A stretch of 60,222 nucleotides of DNA, taken from the NCBI GenBank assembly GCA_032718475.1, contig JAUCBJ010007917.1, positions 1-60,222 of the forward strand, in the 5' to 3' direction. This DNA comes from Nemertoderma westbladi (lineage: Eukaryota > Xenacoelomorpha > Nemertodermatida > Nemertodermatidae). Positions within the stretch are counted from its first letter, which is position 1, and every line of letters begins with the position of its first letter. A program made the translations under genes and the position numbers. The notes under the pieces were generated by a model. The model searched no databases. It saw nothing but the letters and a program-made list of their open reading frames with translations, and had not been told where the DNA came from. Shown in pieces: positions 22,605 through 31,310 of the stretch.

Positions 22605-23257
22605 CCGCTCCATGAAAACAGTAAGTAAGACTGTTTTCACCAATCGAAATATAAACTATTTACAAATATTTCTTAAGTCTAATAGTGGGGCCTAAAATAA
22701 TCACTACCTAATTATTGCATACTTAATATTGCAGATACGGCGTAAATACAATCTATCATACATACAAAATACAAATTTACCAATTAACTTTAGTGCATAA
22801 AATACAAAAAAATTAGCTTTCGGTTATCAAGATAAGCAAATTAAACAAATTAGAACAAATCAAAACAAATAATTTCAAAGCTTTCGATAATTCTTTCATA
22901 TATTACAAATATACATAATAAACTTTCCAAATTAAATCACTTCGAATATAAACAAACATAATGCGCTAATAATTTCCTAATAAGTCTTAAAATGTCCTCC
23001 TGACGATCTCAAAAGTTCGTCCTACTGGTCTAGATATCTTCTCCTGAGCGCTAATTGCTAATGGTAGGCTCGCAAGCCTTCCTTTCTCCAGCATCTCGCT
23101 CTCTACGCTTTCACTCCTCAACGCCTTCACCCTTTTATACAATTAATCGGTGACTTCGGTCTAGCTGGGCTTGGGCTCCTACGTCGAGTTGCCTGCGGTT
23201 CTAGAATACCGGGAAATGAAACGACCGCCGTCTCTTTGGGTTCGGTTTGATCATAGG
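22605..23257 (-). pseudogene. Older family-A copy: 3' UTR and ORF3 tail with internal deletion
   Basis: 22605-23110 matches the 3' UTR at 25508-26030, including one 20-bp palindrome at 23063. 23150-23225 matches the last codons of ORF3 near 26200-26290. The sequence then jumps to a match with ORF3 at about 29085-29112, so roughly 2.8 kb of ORF3 is deleted. It stops at GGATATC, where the younger element is inserted. Confidence 0.8.
23063..23082. repeat. 20-bp palindrome, 3' UTR of older family-A copy
   Basis: GGTAGGCTCGCAAGCCTTCC in noncoding sequence, orthologous to the copy at 25988. Confidence 0.97.
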
Positions 23258-23262
23258 ATATC
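23258..23262. repeat. Target-site duplication ATATC (left)
   Basis: It matches 42365-42369. The uninterrupted site reads GGATATCCAATA at 29108-29119 within ORF3 of the younger element. Confidence 0.92.
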
Positions 23263-24994
23263 TGTAAGGGTCCAGTAGTATACCGCTTACCAGATCCTAG
23301 TAACGATGTATCTTACTATGAGACTCTAGTAATGTATACGGGCTTGTACAGTATCTGACAACAAATCCCAGTCCAGGATATCTAAACAAACAGATACAAT
23401 ACACAAACGACTACTGGCGAGGAACAGAGCCTAGTATCTATTCTATGTACGTGAGCGGGTCTAATGCCTACGTACTAGACAAAAGGATACCTGTCCTCTA
23501 ACCGGTGAGGCAGATGTACAGTTACAGTAACAGACCAAACTCACGGGAAAACAATCCCCGCGCAGCGAATCCTAACTATCACTGACAGTCCTAAATACAG
23601 TAACTTGCCGCGGTGTGATTTATATGGTTTATATACGAACTAGGTGGTTAACAGACCTAGTGTAACAATGCTGATTACCCCTGTCTAAATCAGCCTAAAA
23701 GGTCGTGCCTAAATGTAACGATAACTGATCCCCCTGTACGAAATCAGTCTAAAGGGTCAGGCCTAAATGTAACAATAACTGCTGGACAGAAAACAACAGT
23801 TTAATAACGAAAGTGAAATACTCTCTCTTGCCGCAACTAAATCAGATCCTAATTTTACAAATACAGATAATTTCCACCTAAAGTAATGTATAGTGCGCTA
23901 TAGCTAGTAGAACTTTACGGGCAATATGTTTTAGGGCGTGTGTGTGTGGGTGTGTTACAAATAAAACAATTTCGTGTAATTCCTTTACTAGGTTTTAGTG
24001 ATTTTCTGACTAAATGATACCGTGCGCTAGCTACTAAAATAAACTAGTTGCGTTTGTAGAACTTTATACTCACAAATGACGTCAAAGCTCTCTCCTTCCT
24101 ATCCACAACCCAATGGGCAACCACAGTGTTAGTAACTACACCCGTGAACGGCACTAATACCAGATTCTGGTTGTAAGATAAGAAATAGGGGTTAATTGCT
24201 ACCGTACGTTAGCTGATCTGGTATACTAATTTAATTCTAGAACTTTGTTGCTGCGGTAGTTAGCAGCAATACCTATCAGTACGTGGCAAGGCGCGGTAGA
24301 ATATTAATAAACCTCCCTAGGCCAAGCAGTGTGCCGGTAGCAGAAATACTCCTTGCCTGATCAAATAGCTAACTCCAGACAGGGGGGGTACTAATGTACG
24401 TTCTACAAAGCGAACCGGTACCAAACAGTCAGTGCTACGAATCACTAAATTATGGAACATATGCTGTCCGTACCTAATATGTACTCGCGTACTGACGAAT
24501 GGCAATAGTTCGCACCTTTAGGAAGTACAGGTTAACCCAGGGGTTCGTAGGACTGACAAAGGGGGGGGTGTTTCTGTCTGAATATAATTATTTGATCCTA
24601 AATTTGCGGCGTCCAGTACGGCGTCACGCTTACCCTGATCTATAGGTCTTACGGCGGGCAAGGGCGTCGAACAAAGTCTTACCTTCTCACAAAGTGGGCG
24701 CTGCATGGCAAGTTGAGTATTTCGAAGGGGCAAAGGGGGTGCGCGATCAATCCAATGTGGGCGCTAGCGTGTTGTGGACATCTTTTCCCTGCGTTGCTTA
24801 CTGCCTAACAGTCTAGGCTGCCATCTCCCTGATGTTTGGCTGTCCCGAAGTTGGACCAAAAGAAAACATGTTCAGGAATTTGCAGTATATTTACAGTTTT
24901 ACAAAGGATTTATCAAATAAAGTTTCAACAAGAAACCGAAATAAACTAATAAGTAAGAGGTGATAATAACGTAAGAGGTGATAACCGAAGGCAA

Positions 24995-25245
24995 ACCGGC
25001 CTTTTATACTAAAATATCGCACATGGAAACTAAACAGAATTTTCCACAGCTTCACATTTGAGCAATAAAGTGCTTCGTGCCCTATGATTGGCCCAGCTCA
25101 TCGTTCAACGCAGTCCGGCCCTTACACTAATCTGGGACATGGAATCCTAACAGAATTTTCCACTGCCTCACATTTGAGCAATAAGATAATTTATGCCCTA
25201 TGATTGGCCTGGCTCATCATTCGCTACGTTGTACGCTTCTCATTG
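24995..25245 (-). promoter_or_regulatory. Core promoter of the family-A LTR
   Basis: On the minus strand, CCAAT occurs near 25085, 25205 and 25240 (seen as ATTGG on the plus strand). A TATA box follows at about 24999-25006 (TTTTATA on plus). The LTR start is about 500 bp upstream, so this defines U3. Transcription would start near 24970. Confidence 0.65.
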
Positions 25246-25296
25246 GCCTACCAATTAGCACCAAACGAAAATAAATGGCCCCAAAATACAAATTTC

Positions 25297-25372
25297 CCGA
25301 CCGGGATTCGAACTCGTAACCTATGTAATGTAACCAACGCCTTAACCATCTGACCACTACGCCACGAGAGTA
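25297..25372 (-). repeat. tRNA-like segment inside the family-A 3' LTR
   Basis: The minus strand shows the A-box TGGCGTAGTGG (25354-25364 on plus as CCACTACGCCA) and a B-box AGTTCGAATCC at about 25304-25314. The T-stem does not pair fully. It lies in U3, in the same direction as the element. Confidence 0.65.
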
Positions 25373-25987
25373 CCTAAGGGTTTTATGTGTACAAATATGA
25401 ATAGGCATATTACATTACTGTAACTCAATCAAAATACGTCGGATTTTCGAAAGTTTTTACGTTAAAGTTAAACTACAAATGCTATCTTATAGTGAAATAA
25501 TTCATCACTGCTCCATGAAAACAGTAAGTAAGACTGTTTTCACCAATCGAAATATAAAATATTTACAAACTACTTCTAAATCTACTGGTGGGGCCTAAAA
25601 TATAAAATATAATCACTATCTAATTATTGCATACTTAATATTGCAGATACGGCGTAAATACAATCGATCGTACATACAAATACAAATTTACGAATTAACT
25701 TTAGTGCCTAAAATACAAAAAAGGCTTTCGGTTATCAAGGTAAGCAAATTAAACAAATCAGAACAAATAAATCGAACAAATAAATCAAAACAAATCAAAC
25801 AAATAAATCAAACTCTTTCGATAAATCTTTATATATTGTAAATATACATAATAAACCTTCACCAAATTAAATCAGTCCAAATATAATATAAACATAATGC
25901 GCTAATAACTTCCAATAATGTCCTCCTGACGATCTAATAGTTCGTCCTGCTGGTCTGGATATCTTCTCCTGAGCACCAATTGCTAAC

Positions 25988-26007
25988 GGTAGGCTCGCAA
26001 GCCTTCC
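25988..26007. repeat. 20-bp palindrome, 3' UTR
   Basis: Same 20-mer. Confidence 0.97.
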
Positions 26008-26124
26008 TTTCCATATCTCGCTCCTCCAAACCCAACATTCAAACATAAATGTCCAATATAAATATCCAAATAAAATATCCAAATATAATATCCAAATATA
26101 ATATCCAAATATAATATCCAAATC

Positions 26125-26144
26125 GGTAGGCTCGCAAGCCTTCC
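26125..26144. repeat. 20-bp palindrome, just after the ORF3 stop
   Basis: Same 20-mer, 14 bp beyond the stop of ORF3. Confidence 0.97.
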
Positions 26145-26157
26145 TTCCACTCGCTTC

Positions 26158-29100
26158 CTATTCCTTCGCTGAGCGGGCTCGTCCACGTCCTCTAGTGCGA
26201 TTGGGGGGTGGTCGAGGTCGAACTGGGCTCGGACTTCGGCGTCGAGTCGTCGGTGGTTCCAAAACGCTAGGAAAGGGGACGACGGGAGTTTCGCACATCC
26301 GTCGTGCGCTTAATCCTCTAAATCCTCGTCCGATTCCAACTGTCGGCTTAACATCGGATCGAGTTTCTACAACGCTAGGAGGAAGTCGAAAAGGTAGGAC
26401 CGTTCCGTCCGTTGACACCTCGCTCTCTGACGTCGTTTGAATCCTAATGGGTTCAGTCAAAGCGTATCCTGTCCCTCCGCGTGGTTCTCTAGCAAGGGAA
26501 ACCGTGCCCCGAGTCATCCGGATTTGTGACTTCAACGTCGTCCTCTCGGCGACATTCACTATCTTCTTAATCTCTTGTCCGGCCTTCTGGGCTTTGAGTA
26601 TACGAAATTGCTGATCATCCTGTGGGTGACGCGTCTTCTCTGCTAACGGCGTGGCCTTGAAGCCAGTCTCACGCAAAACGTCGGTCTCGTCCAGAATGCA
26701 CGAGGTTACGCGTTTGTGATAAAATGCCCTCCGGTATGCCCAAGCTATCGAATGCCAGGCTCCTCGATTCCGCTGTTCAACTCGCAGTTTATCGAATTCT
26801 CCGGCGGTAATCTTGTTCACCACAGTTTGAAAGTTCCAAGTATTCTTGTTGTCAGGGTGCACTTGTAAGAAATAGTCCCGCACAACTTTGAATCCACTGT
26901 CCAACGGCAATATATCCAATACCTCCAACAATTCATCGTACTGAGGCATAGCCGATACATATCCTTCCTTTGACATTATGAGAGGGTTTACGGCCCAAAA
27001 TCCCAAATGTGCTCTCATAGGGAAGCGGCGTCGCTGTGTCGATACATGCTCGTCTGCTAGATCCTCCCAATGGTCGAATAATTGTCGAACGATTTTAACT
27101 GACATGTGCTCATAGGGGACGTCGCTAAGTTGACATTCGGATGCCCTATGGCCCTTAATATTACAATAAGTACACTGCGCCACGATACGCCAGCAAGTGT
27201 AGAAGGTGTGCGAACGTTGATCCCCGCACCAGTTGCATACTAAATCCGGTAGAGATATGTGCTTCGCTCCGCACTTCTTTGCGTGATGGCCAGTTGCTCC
27301 ACATCTGCCACAAATAGTGTTGGCAGGATACCAAACTCGCTCATAGATGAGATCTCCGATGGGGCGAGCGCTACCGTCCACGTGATAATTCTCATCATCC
27401 GGGTCAGTCGGTATGTTCGTCTCCGTAGGTTGTACACAAACCATGGCATCGCTTTTCTCTAACTTGCGTATCTCAGTTCGCGTCTTCCTCGGAAGGTTCT
27501 CCTCTATTTCTATGAGTTGCCGTAACGGTTCGTCTATTAGCGCCAACTCGGTCGGATCCACATCGTCATGATGGGCGGTAGGCTCGCGAGCCTTCCAGGA
27601 TCCTTCCGGGCGTTCGAATTCCGCGTGGCGTTCCCCGTCATAGGGTACTAACGTTAACATCGACGGTCTGTCGACTAGACTTCCCGCGTGAGTGAGATAG
27701 ACGTCCCTGAAAACGCTAAGTCCCGCTCGCGTGAAAACTTCGCAGTGCGCATCGGTGTTATAAAAGGGTTGGAGAAATCGTCGGAATACATCAGTATGCG
27801 TCCTTCCTCCATCGTAAAAGGTATGTCCTTCGCCAAGACATAACGGGTGTCGCTTTAAGGTTCTGGATACTACGTCCGCGATGAAACAAACGTTAACCGA
27901 AGATTCTATCGCTAAATAGTATTGCAAGATTATCCGCGGAGGTGAAGTAATCGCCCAATACACGCAACCTCGCCACTTCAACTGTGACTCGAACTCGTTT
28001 ACGCCGGGGGTATCTCCCTCTCCGTATACGTCCGTGTATTTGTTCCTCTTACTCTCCTTGTAATCCCAACTGAACATTAGATATGAGATATAACCCGTTC
28101 CAGTTTTTAGCGTGTTATACTCCCTAAAGTATCCTTGCTCAATAGCCCAAAGCAACAATGGTCTAGTATCCACGTATGGCGTAGGCAATCGGTCCTCTTC
28201 CGTGGGCATCCCTGCAAAGTCGCTAATGAGGTCATCCCGTACACCGGATCCGATCTTGACGATGCTCTTATCCAACACAACGTCTCGCACGGCCTTTGGC
28301 AACATCCTAGCTTCTATGCTACAAGCCAGGTCCATGGATTTAACTATCCGTTTTATCATCGCATGTCTTTGCGTCGTTCCTTCCGGCATAGGCATCTTCC
28401 TATCACTCCTCTGTCGGCTGAAGACATGTAACACGCCATCTGGTGCTCTAATCTGTATAGTCTTTGAAGTGAGGCTTTGCTGATGGCTTCCTCCTTCATT
28501 ATCGTAAAACATATATCCATTCTCTTTCAGAGATCGGCTAGTCACGTCCCAATCGTCGAGTAAATCGTCGGTAGGGTTCCAAATTCTCCCGATCGAGTTT
28601 TCATCATTGAAACTAATAGGTTTACCGGTCCAATTGGTCGCGATATCGGTGTCGGTCTCAAACGTCCCAACTCCGATCCATAATCGAATCGTTTTCGTCA
28701 GATATCCTCGTAAGATACAAGGTGCGATATCCGTCCCCGCGCGATCCACTTCCTTAAAGTCTGTGATATGTGGAGGCACGTTGCGTACGATTTTTTGAAC
28801 TATTACTTTACGCAACTCGGTTGATTCTAACACATCACCGAAGGTGACCGATGGGAGGAAATCCAGGTTCGAGATGATCTCCGGGTGTTCAACTATAGGG
28901 ATCTCGTAAGTTGTCTCCTTCCGGGTCGGTATACTAATAGGAAAACTAGTTGGTCTCGCAACCGGTACTATCGCTCCAGTAGAATGGGGCTGAGGTTCTC
29001 GCGTCATCTCGACATGAGGTATCTGTAGTCTCTGCGACAAACGCTGAGCAAAGGTGATACTATCGAAGAGCCCGGGTGTCATCTCCTTGGGTTCGGTTTG

Positions 29101-29913
29101 ATCGTGGGATATCCAATAGAATGGTAGGCTCGCGAGCCTTCCGCCGAACTCCTCGATCTCGCCTTTCTCGTACGCCTTGTACGCCCTGTAGAGGCTCAAA
29201 GCTTCCCGTTTCTCTTGTGTCGACTTATTAGACTCGTCCACTACCATGCTGTAGACGTCTGGTTCGACTAATTTAGGTTTGTAAATAACGATCTCACCCG
29301 CGTTCGGTCCACTCATTTTAAATGAATGATACGGATTTGTCAAAGGGTATCCGCCTTCTTGGTAACGTAGACTTTGGTGGTATGAACATCGCGCTAATAT
29401 CGGCTCGGGGTTCTCCGAGTTCAACCGCATAGGAATTGCGTTGTCTTGCTCGCGCATACACGCTCCACATTTATAAAACAGTTTGTATACGGAAAACGCG
29501 TCCTTGGTCTCTGGATCCGCTCCTCGAGCGCGTCTATAAAGATGCATTCCTTCAAATTCGTCTCTAGCTGCAGGTAAGGGTTCGTTTACCGTCAAATATT
29601 GCAGCGTATGATACAATCGGCGTATTTCGGTGTCTGGATCCTCACAAATGTCGCTAGCGTCGCATAACGCATCGTAGGGATATAACGCATTGTATTCCGC
29701 GCGTAATTCCTCCGTTCTTTTATTGTATGCGTCCAACCGCTGTCGCGTAACATTCGGGTCCGCCTTGGATTTAGCGAGCTTGGCCGTACTCCTAGCCATA
29801 CTCTCCACTCCAAACACACTAAAGTTTTTAGCTCCATAACGATTGAATGGCGCCTGGTGCTCTTGTTCTTGCGTAAACCCTTGACGTAACTCTTTATACA
29901 TCTTCTCCGCCAT
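26158..29913 (-). CDS. Third ORF of family-A element: 1251-aa zinc-knuckle protein of unknown function
   Basis: It is intact from ATG 29913. No protein family was recognised. The N-terminal third is helical and charged, with a possible zinc site, CGACMREQ near residue 150 and CSYH about 25 residues later. The central part, about residues 290-830, shows no motif I can name. Near residues 865-925 there are three Cys/His modules: CGRCGATGHHAKKC (a CCHC knuckle), CNWCGDQRSHTFYTC and CTYCNIKGHRASEC. The C-terminus is basic and proline-rich (RRRSPSPVRPRPPPNRTRGR). There is no signal peptide and no membrane segment, so it is not an envelope protein despite sitting downstream of pol. Knuckles plus a basic tail suggest RNA or DNA binding. 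The 20-bp palindrome is read through twice, as GRLASLP at 29123 and WKAREPT at 27577. Comparison with the older copy suggests selection on the protein. Confidence 0.85.
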   Translation of the reverse strand: MAEKMYKELRQGFTQEQEHQAPFNRYGAKNFSVFGVESMARSTAKLAKSKADPNVTRQRLDAYNKRTEELRAEYNALYPYDALCDASDICEDPDTEIRRLYHTLQYLTVNEPLPAARDEFEGMHLYRRARGADPETKDAFSVYKLFYKCGACMREQDNAIPMRLNSENPEPILARCSYHQSLRYQEGGYPLTNPYHSFKMSGPNAGEIVIYKPKLVEPDVYSMVVDESNKSTQEKREALSLYRAYKAYEKGEIEEFGGRLASLPFYWISHDQTEPKEMTPGLFDSITFAQRLSQRLQIPHVEMTREPQPHSTGAIVPVARPTSFPISIPTRKETTYEIPIVEHPEIISNLDFLPSVTFGDVLESTELRKVIVQKIVRNVPPHITDFKEVDRAGTDIAPCILRGYLTKTIRLWIGVGTFETDTDIATNWTGKPISFNDENSIGRIWNPTDDLLDDWDVTSRSLKENGYMFYDNEGGSHQQSLTSKTIQIRAPDGVLHVFSRQRSDRKMPMPEGTTQRHAMIKRIVKSMDLACSIEARMLPKAVRDVVLDKSIVKIGSGVRDDLISDFAGMPTEEDRLPTPYVDTRPLLLWAIEQGYFREYNTLKTGTGYISYLMFSWDYKESKRNKYTDVYGEGDTPGVNEFESQLKWRGCVYWAITSPPRIILQYYLAIESSVNVCFIADVVSRTLKRHPLCLGEGHTFYDGGRTHTDVFRRFLQPFYNTDAHCEVFTRAGLSVFRDVYLTHAGSLVDRPSMLTLVPYDGERHAEFERPEGSWKAREPTAHHDDVDPTELALIDEPLRQLIEIEENLPRKTRTEIRKLEKSDAMVCVQPTETNIPTDPDDENYHVDGSARPIGDLIYERVWYPANTICGRCGATGHHAKKCGAKHISLPDLVCNWCGDQRSHTFYTCWRIVAQCTYCNIKGHRASECQLSDVPYEHMSVKIVRQLFDHWEDLADEHVSTQRRRFPMRAHLGFWAVNPLIMSKEGYVSAMPQYDELLEVLDILPLDSGFKVVRDYFLQVHPDNKNTWNFQTVVNKITAGEFDKLRVEQRNRGAWHSIAWAYRRAFYHKRVTSCILDETDVLRETGFKATPLAEKTRHPQDDQQFRILKAQKAGQEIKKIVNVAERTTLKSQIRMTRGTVSLAREPRGGTGYALTEPIRIQTTSESEVSTDGTVLPFRLPPSVVETRSDVKPTVGIGRGFRGLSARRMCETPVVPFPSVLEPPTTRRRSPSPVRPRPPPNRTRGRGRARSAKE
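27577..27596. repeat. 20-bp palindrome, in ORF3 (WKAREPT frame)
   Basis: Variant with CGCGAG in the centre, read as WKAREPT. Confidence 0.97.
29123..29142. repeat. 20-bp palindrome, in ORF3 (GRLASLP frame)
   Basis: CGCGAG variant. It lies 11 bp from the site where the younger element inserted in the older copy. Confidence 0.97.
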
Positions 29914-30646
29914 CGTATACGAATATATGCGGTTACATATCGTTACGTTTCTACTAGATGAAGCACAAAATAGAGGTTAGACGTGAGGTGACTTAGAGTT
30001 TGTCGGCCTTTGGCTCAACTCTGCTCTAAACCCCAACCCATTTGCCTAATGACTTCGGGTTCGCGTGATTTCGCACTGGCTCCTAATCCAAAAAATGTGC
30101 CGATAAAAAACGAATTCCGGGTAAACTAGCCGCGAGTCTAAAATACTCACCTTTTAATTTCCCAAACTACGTTTCCCAAGAAAAATAGTGCAGTCGAGAA
30201 ATAATTGGTCTAAATAATAGTAGACACGACTACGTAGAACAAGGCCGATTTTCTTTTTTCCAAAAAAAATTTATCGGTAGGCTCGCAAGCCTTCCATCCG
30301 CTCTTGTCCTCCCCAATTTTAATTTTATCTAGCTGTATTCTAGAATTTGCTTTCACTGGAGAATCGCTTTTCTTAAATTTAAATCCAAATAAATGGATTT
30401 GTCTAATAAATTTTGAAAATTGTCTCACTTGTGGGTTCCAAGTGGAATTCCATTCCTACTGTACACACAATCCCGCTCCTATGTGATACATAAGGGTACT
30501 ACCCTCCATGTTCACATATAAAGACAATGGAATTCCACCGCTGTCTCTATCTACAGTGAAGAGGATTACAAATGCACGTACAGTAATACAAATACAAATA
30601 ACTAAAATACAGTAGGTCTATGTGGCGGCCAACAAAGGTCCCACAT
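29914..30646 (-). other. Spacer between pol and ORF3 with a 72-codon open frame
   Basis: The minus frame 30428-30210 begins MRQFSKFIRQIHLFGFKF and contains WKACEPTD, the palindrome at 30276 read in frame. It is small and could be an exon, a remnant or chance. A splice acceptor for ORF3 expression would be expected here, but I could not pick one. Confidence 0.5.
30276..30295. repeat. 20-bp palindrome, pol-ORF3 spacer
   Basis: Read as WKACEPT within the 72-codon frame 30428-30210. Confidence 0.97.
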
Positions 30647-31310
30647 CTATTTACTAATATTGGGTGGAGATTTGTAGTCTCCTGTCTCGTTTCTAGTCTC
30701 CTCAAGGAGTACGAGACGTTGTACAGGCCTATCTACGGTACTTCCGTCGATAGTCTTTACAGTAACTGTCCTCACTACACCAGATGTAGGGTGCGTGGTC
30801 AAAATGACTCCAGTTAGCCAAAACCGTCTTTTCAGATTAGCTTCAGCCAATAAAACATGGTCACCACGTCTTAAACATCGGGTATTTAGATACCAAGAAG
30901 TTCTGGTCGAAATAGAGGGCAAATAATATTTCTGCCATATTTCCCAGAATTTATTTGCAAGCAATTGAGTGATTTTCCAAGCCTTGTTGCTGTATCCGTC
31001 ACTATCAACGGGTACCGAAATGGGCAACAATGTCGTCGGCGCCTGCATAAGCAGGTGCGCTGGTGTCAAGGCAAACTGTACGTCGTTATTGTCTGGGATC
31101 AAAGCGATCGGTCTAGTATTTAAGATTGCTTCGATTTCTATTAGTAACATCGTTAGTTGGTCGTCTGTCAAGATGTGTTGCGTCGGTACGACTTTAGCCA
31201 TAGCTGTCTTTATTGAGCCAATCAGCCTTTCCCAGACGCCGCCTCTCCACGGACTGTCTGGAGTATTGAAAAACCAAACAATACGGTGAGGACGTAGTTC
31301 CTCGGAAATC
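30647..31310 (-). CDS. Pol C-terminus: end of integrase (separated by a one-base frameshift)
   Basis: The listed frame starts at Met 31201, but homology enters it near 31310, where one extra base shifts the main pol frame. It carries the third catalytic acidic residue of integrase in a WRGGVWERLIG stretch. A typical BEL/Pao C-terminal region follows, with ILTDDQLTMLLIEIEAILNT, LTPAHLLMQAP and a WQKYYL segment. Because the active site is split by the shift, this copy could not make functional integrase without recoding. Confidence 0.85.

Larger units (their letters stand above)
23263..25507 (-). mobile_element. 3' LTR of the 19.1-kb family-A element
   Basis: 2245 bp, TGTAAGGGTCC...ATTCATCA. 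It is nearly identical to the 5' LTR except that it retains about 350 bp (about 24929-25285) missing there. Inside that block is a direct duplication of about 115 bp (around 25030-25105 and 25150-25225). Confidence 0.93.
25508..26157 (-). other. 3' UTR of the 19.1-kb element
   Basis: No ORF of substance. It holds an AACAGTAAGTAAGACTGTT hairpin just inside the LTR border, A-rich AACAAATAAATC repeats, an ATATCCAAAT tandem repeat at 26050-26122, and two 20-bp palindromes (25988 and 26125). Confidence 0.8.

Noticed and set aside
25297-25372. Functional tRNA genes in the LTRs and at 9000
   Set aside because: A and B boxes are good, but acceptor and T stems do not pair; these are tRNA-derived repeats.
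26158-29913. Envelope gene, because of its place after pol
   Set aside because: No signal peptide, furin-like site or membrane segment; Cys/His modules and a basic tail point to nucleic-acid binding instead.
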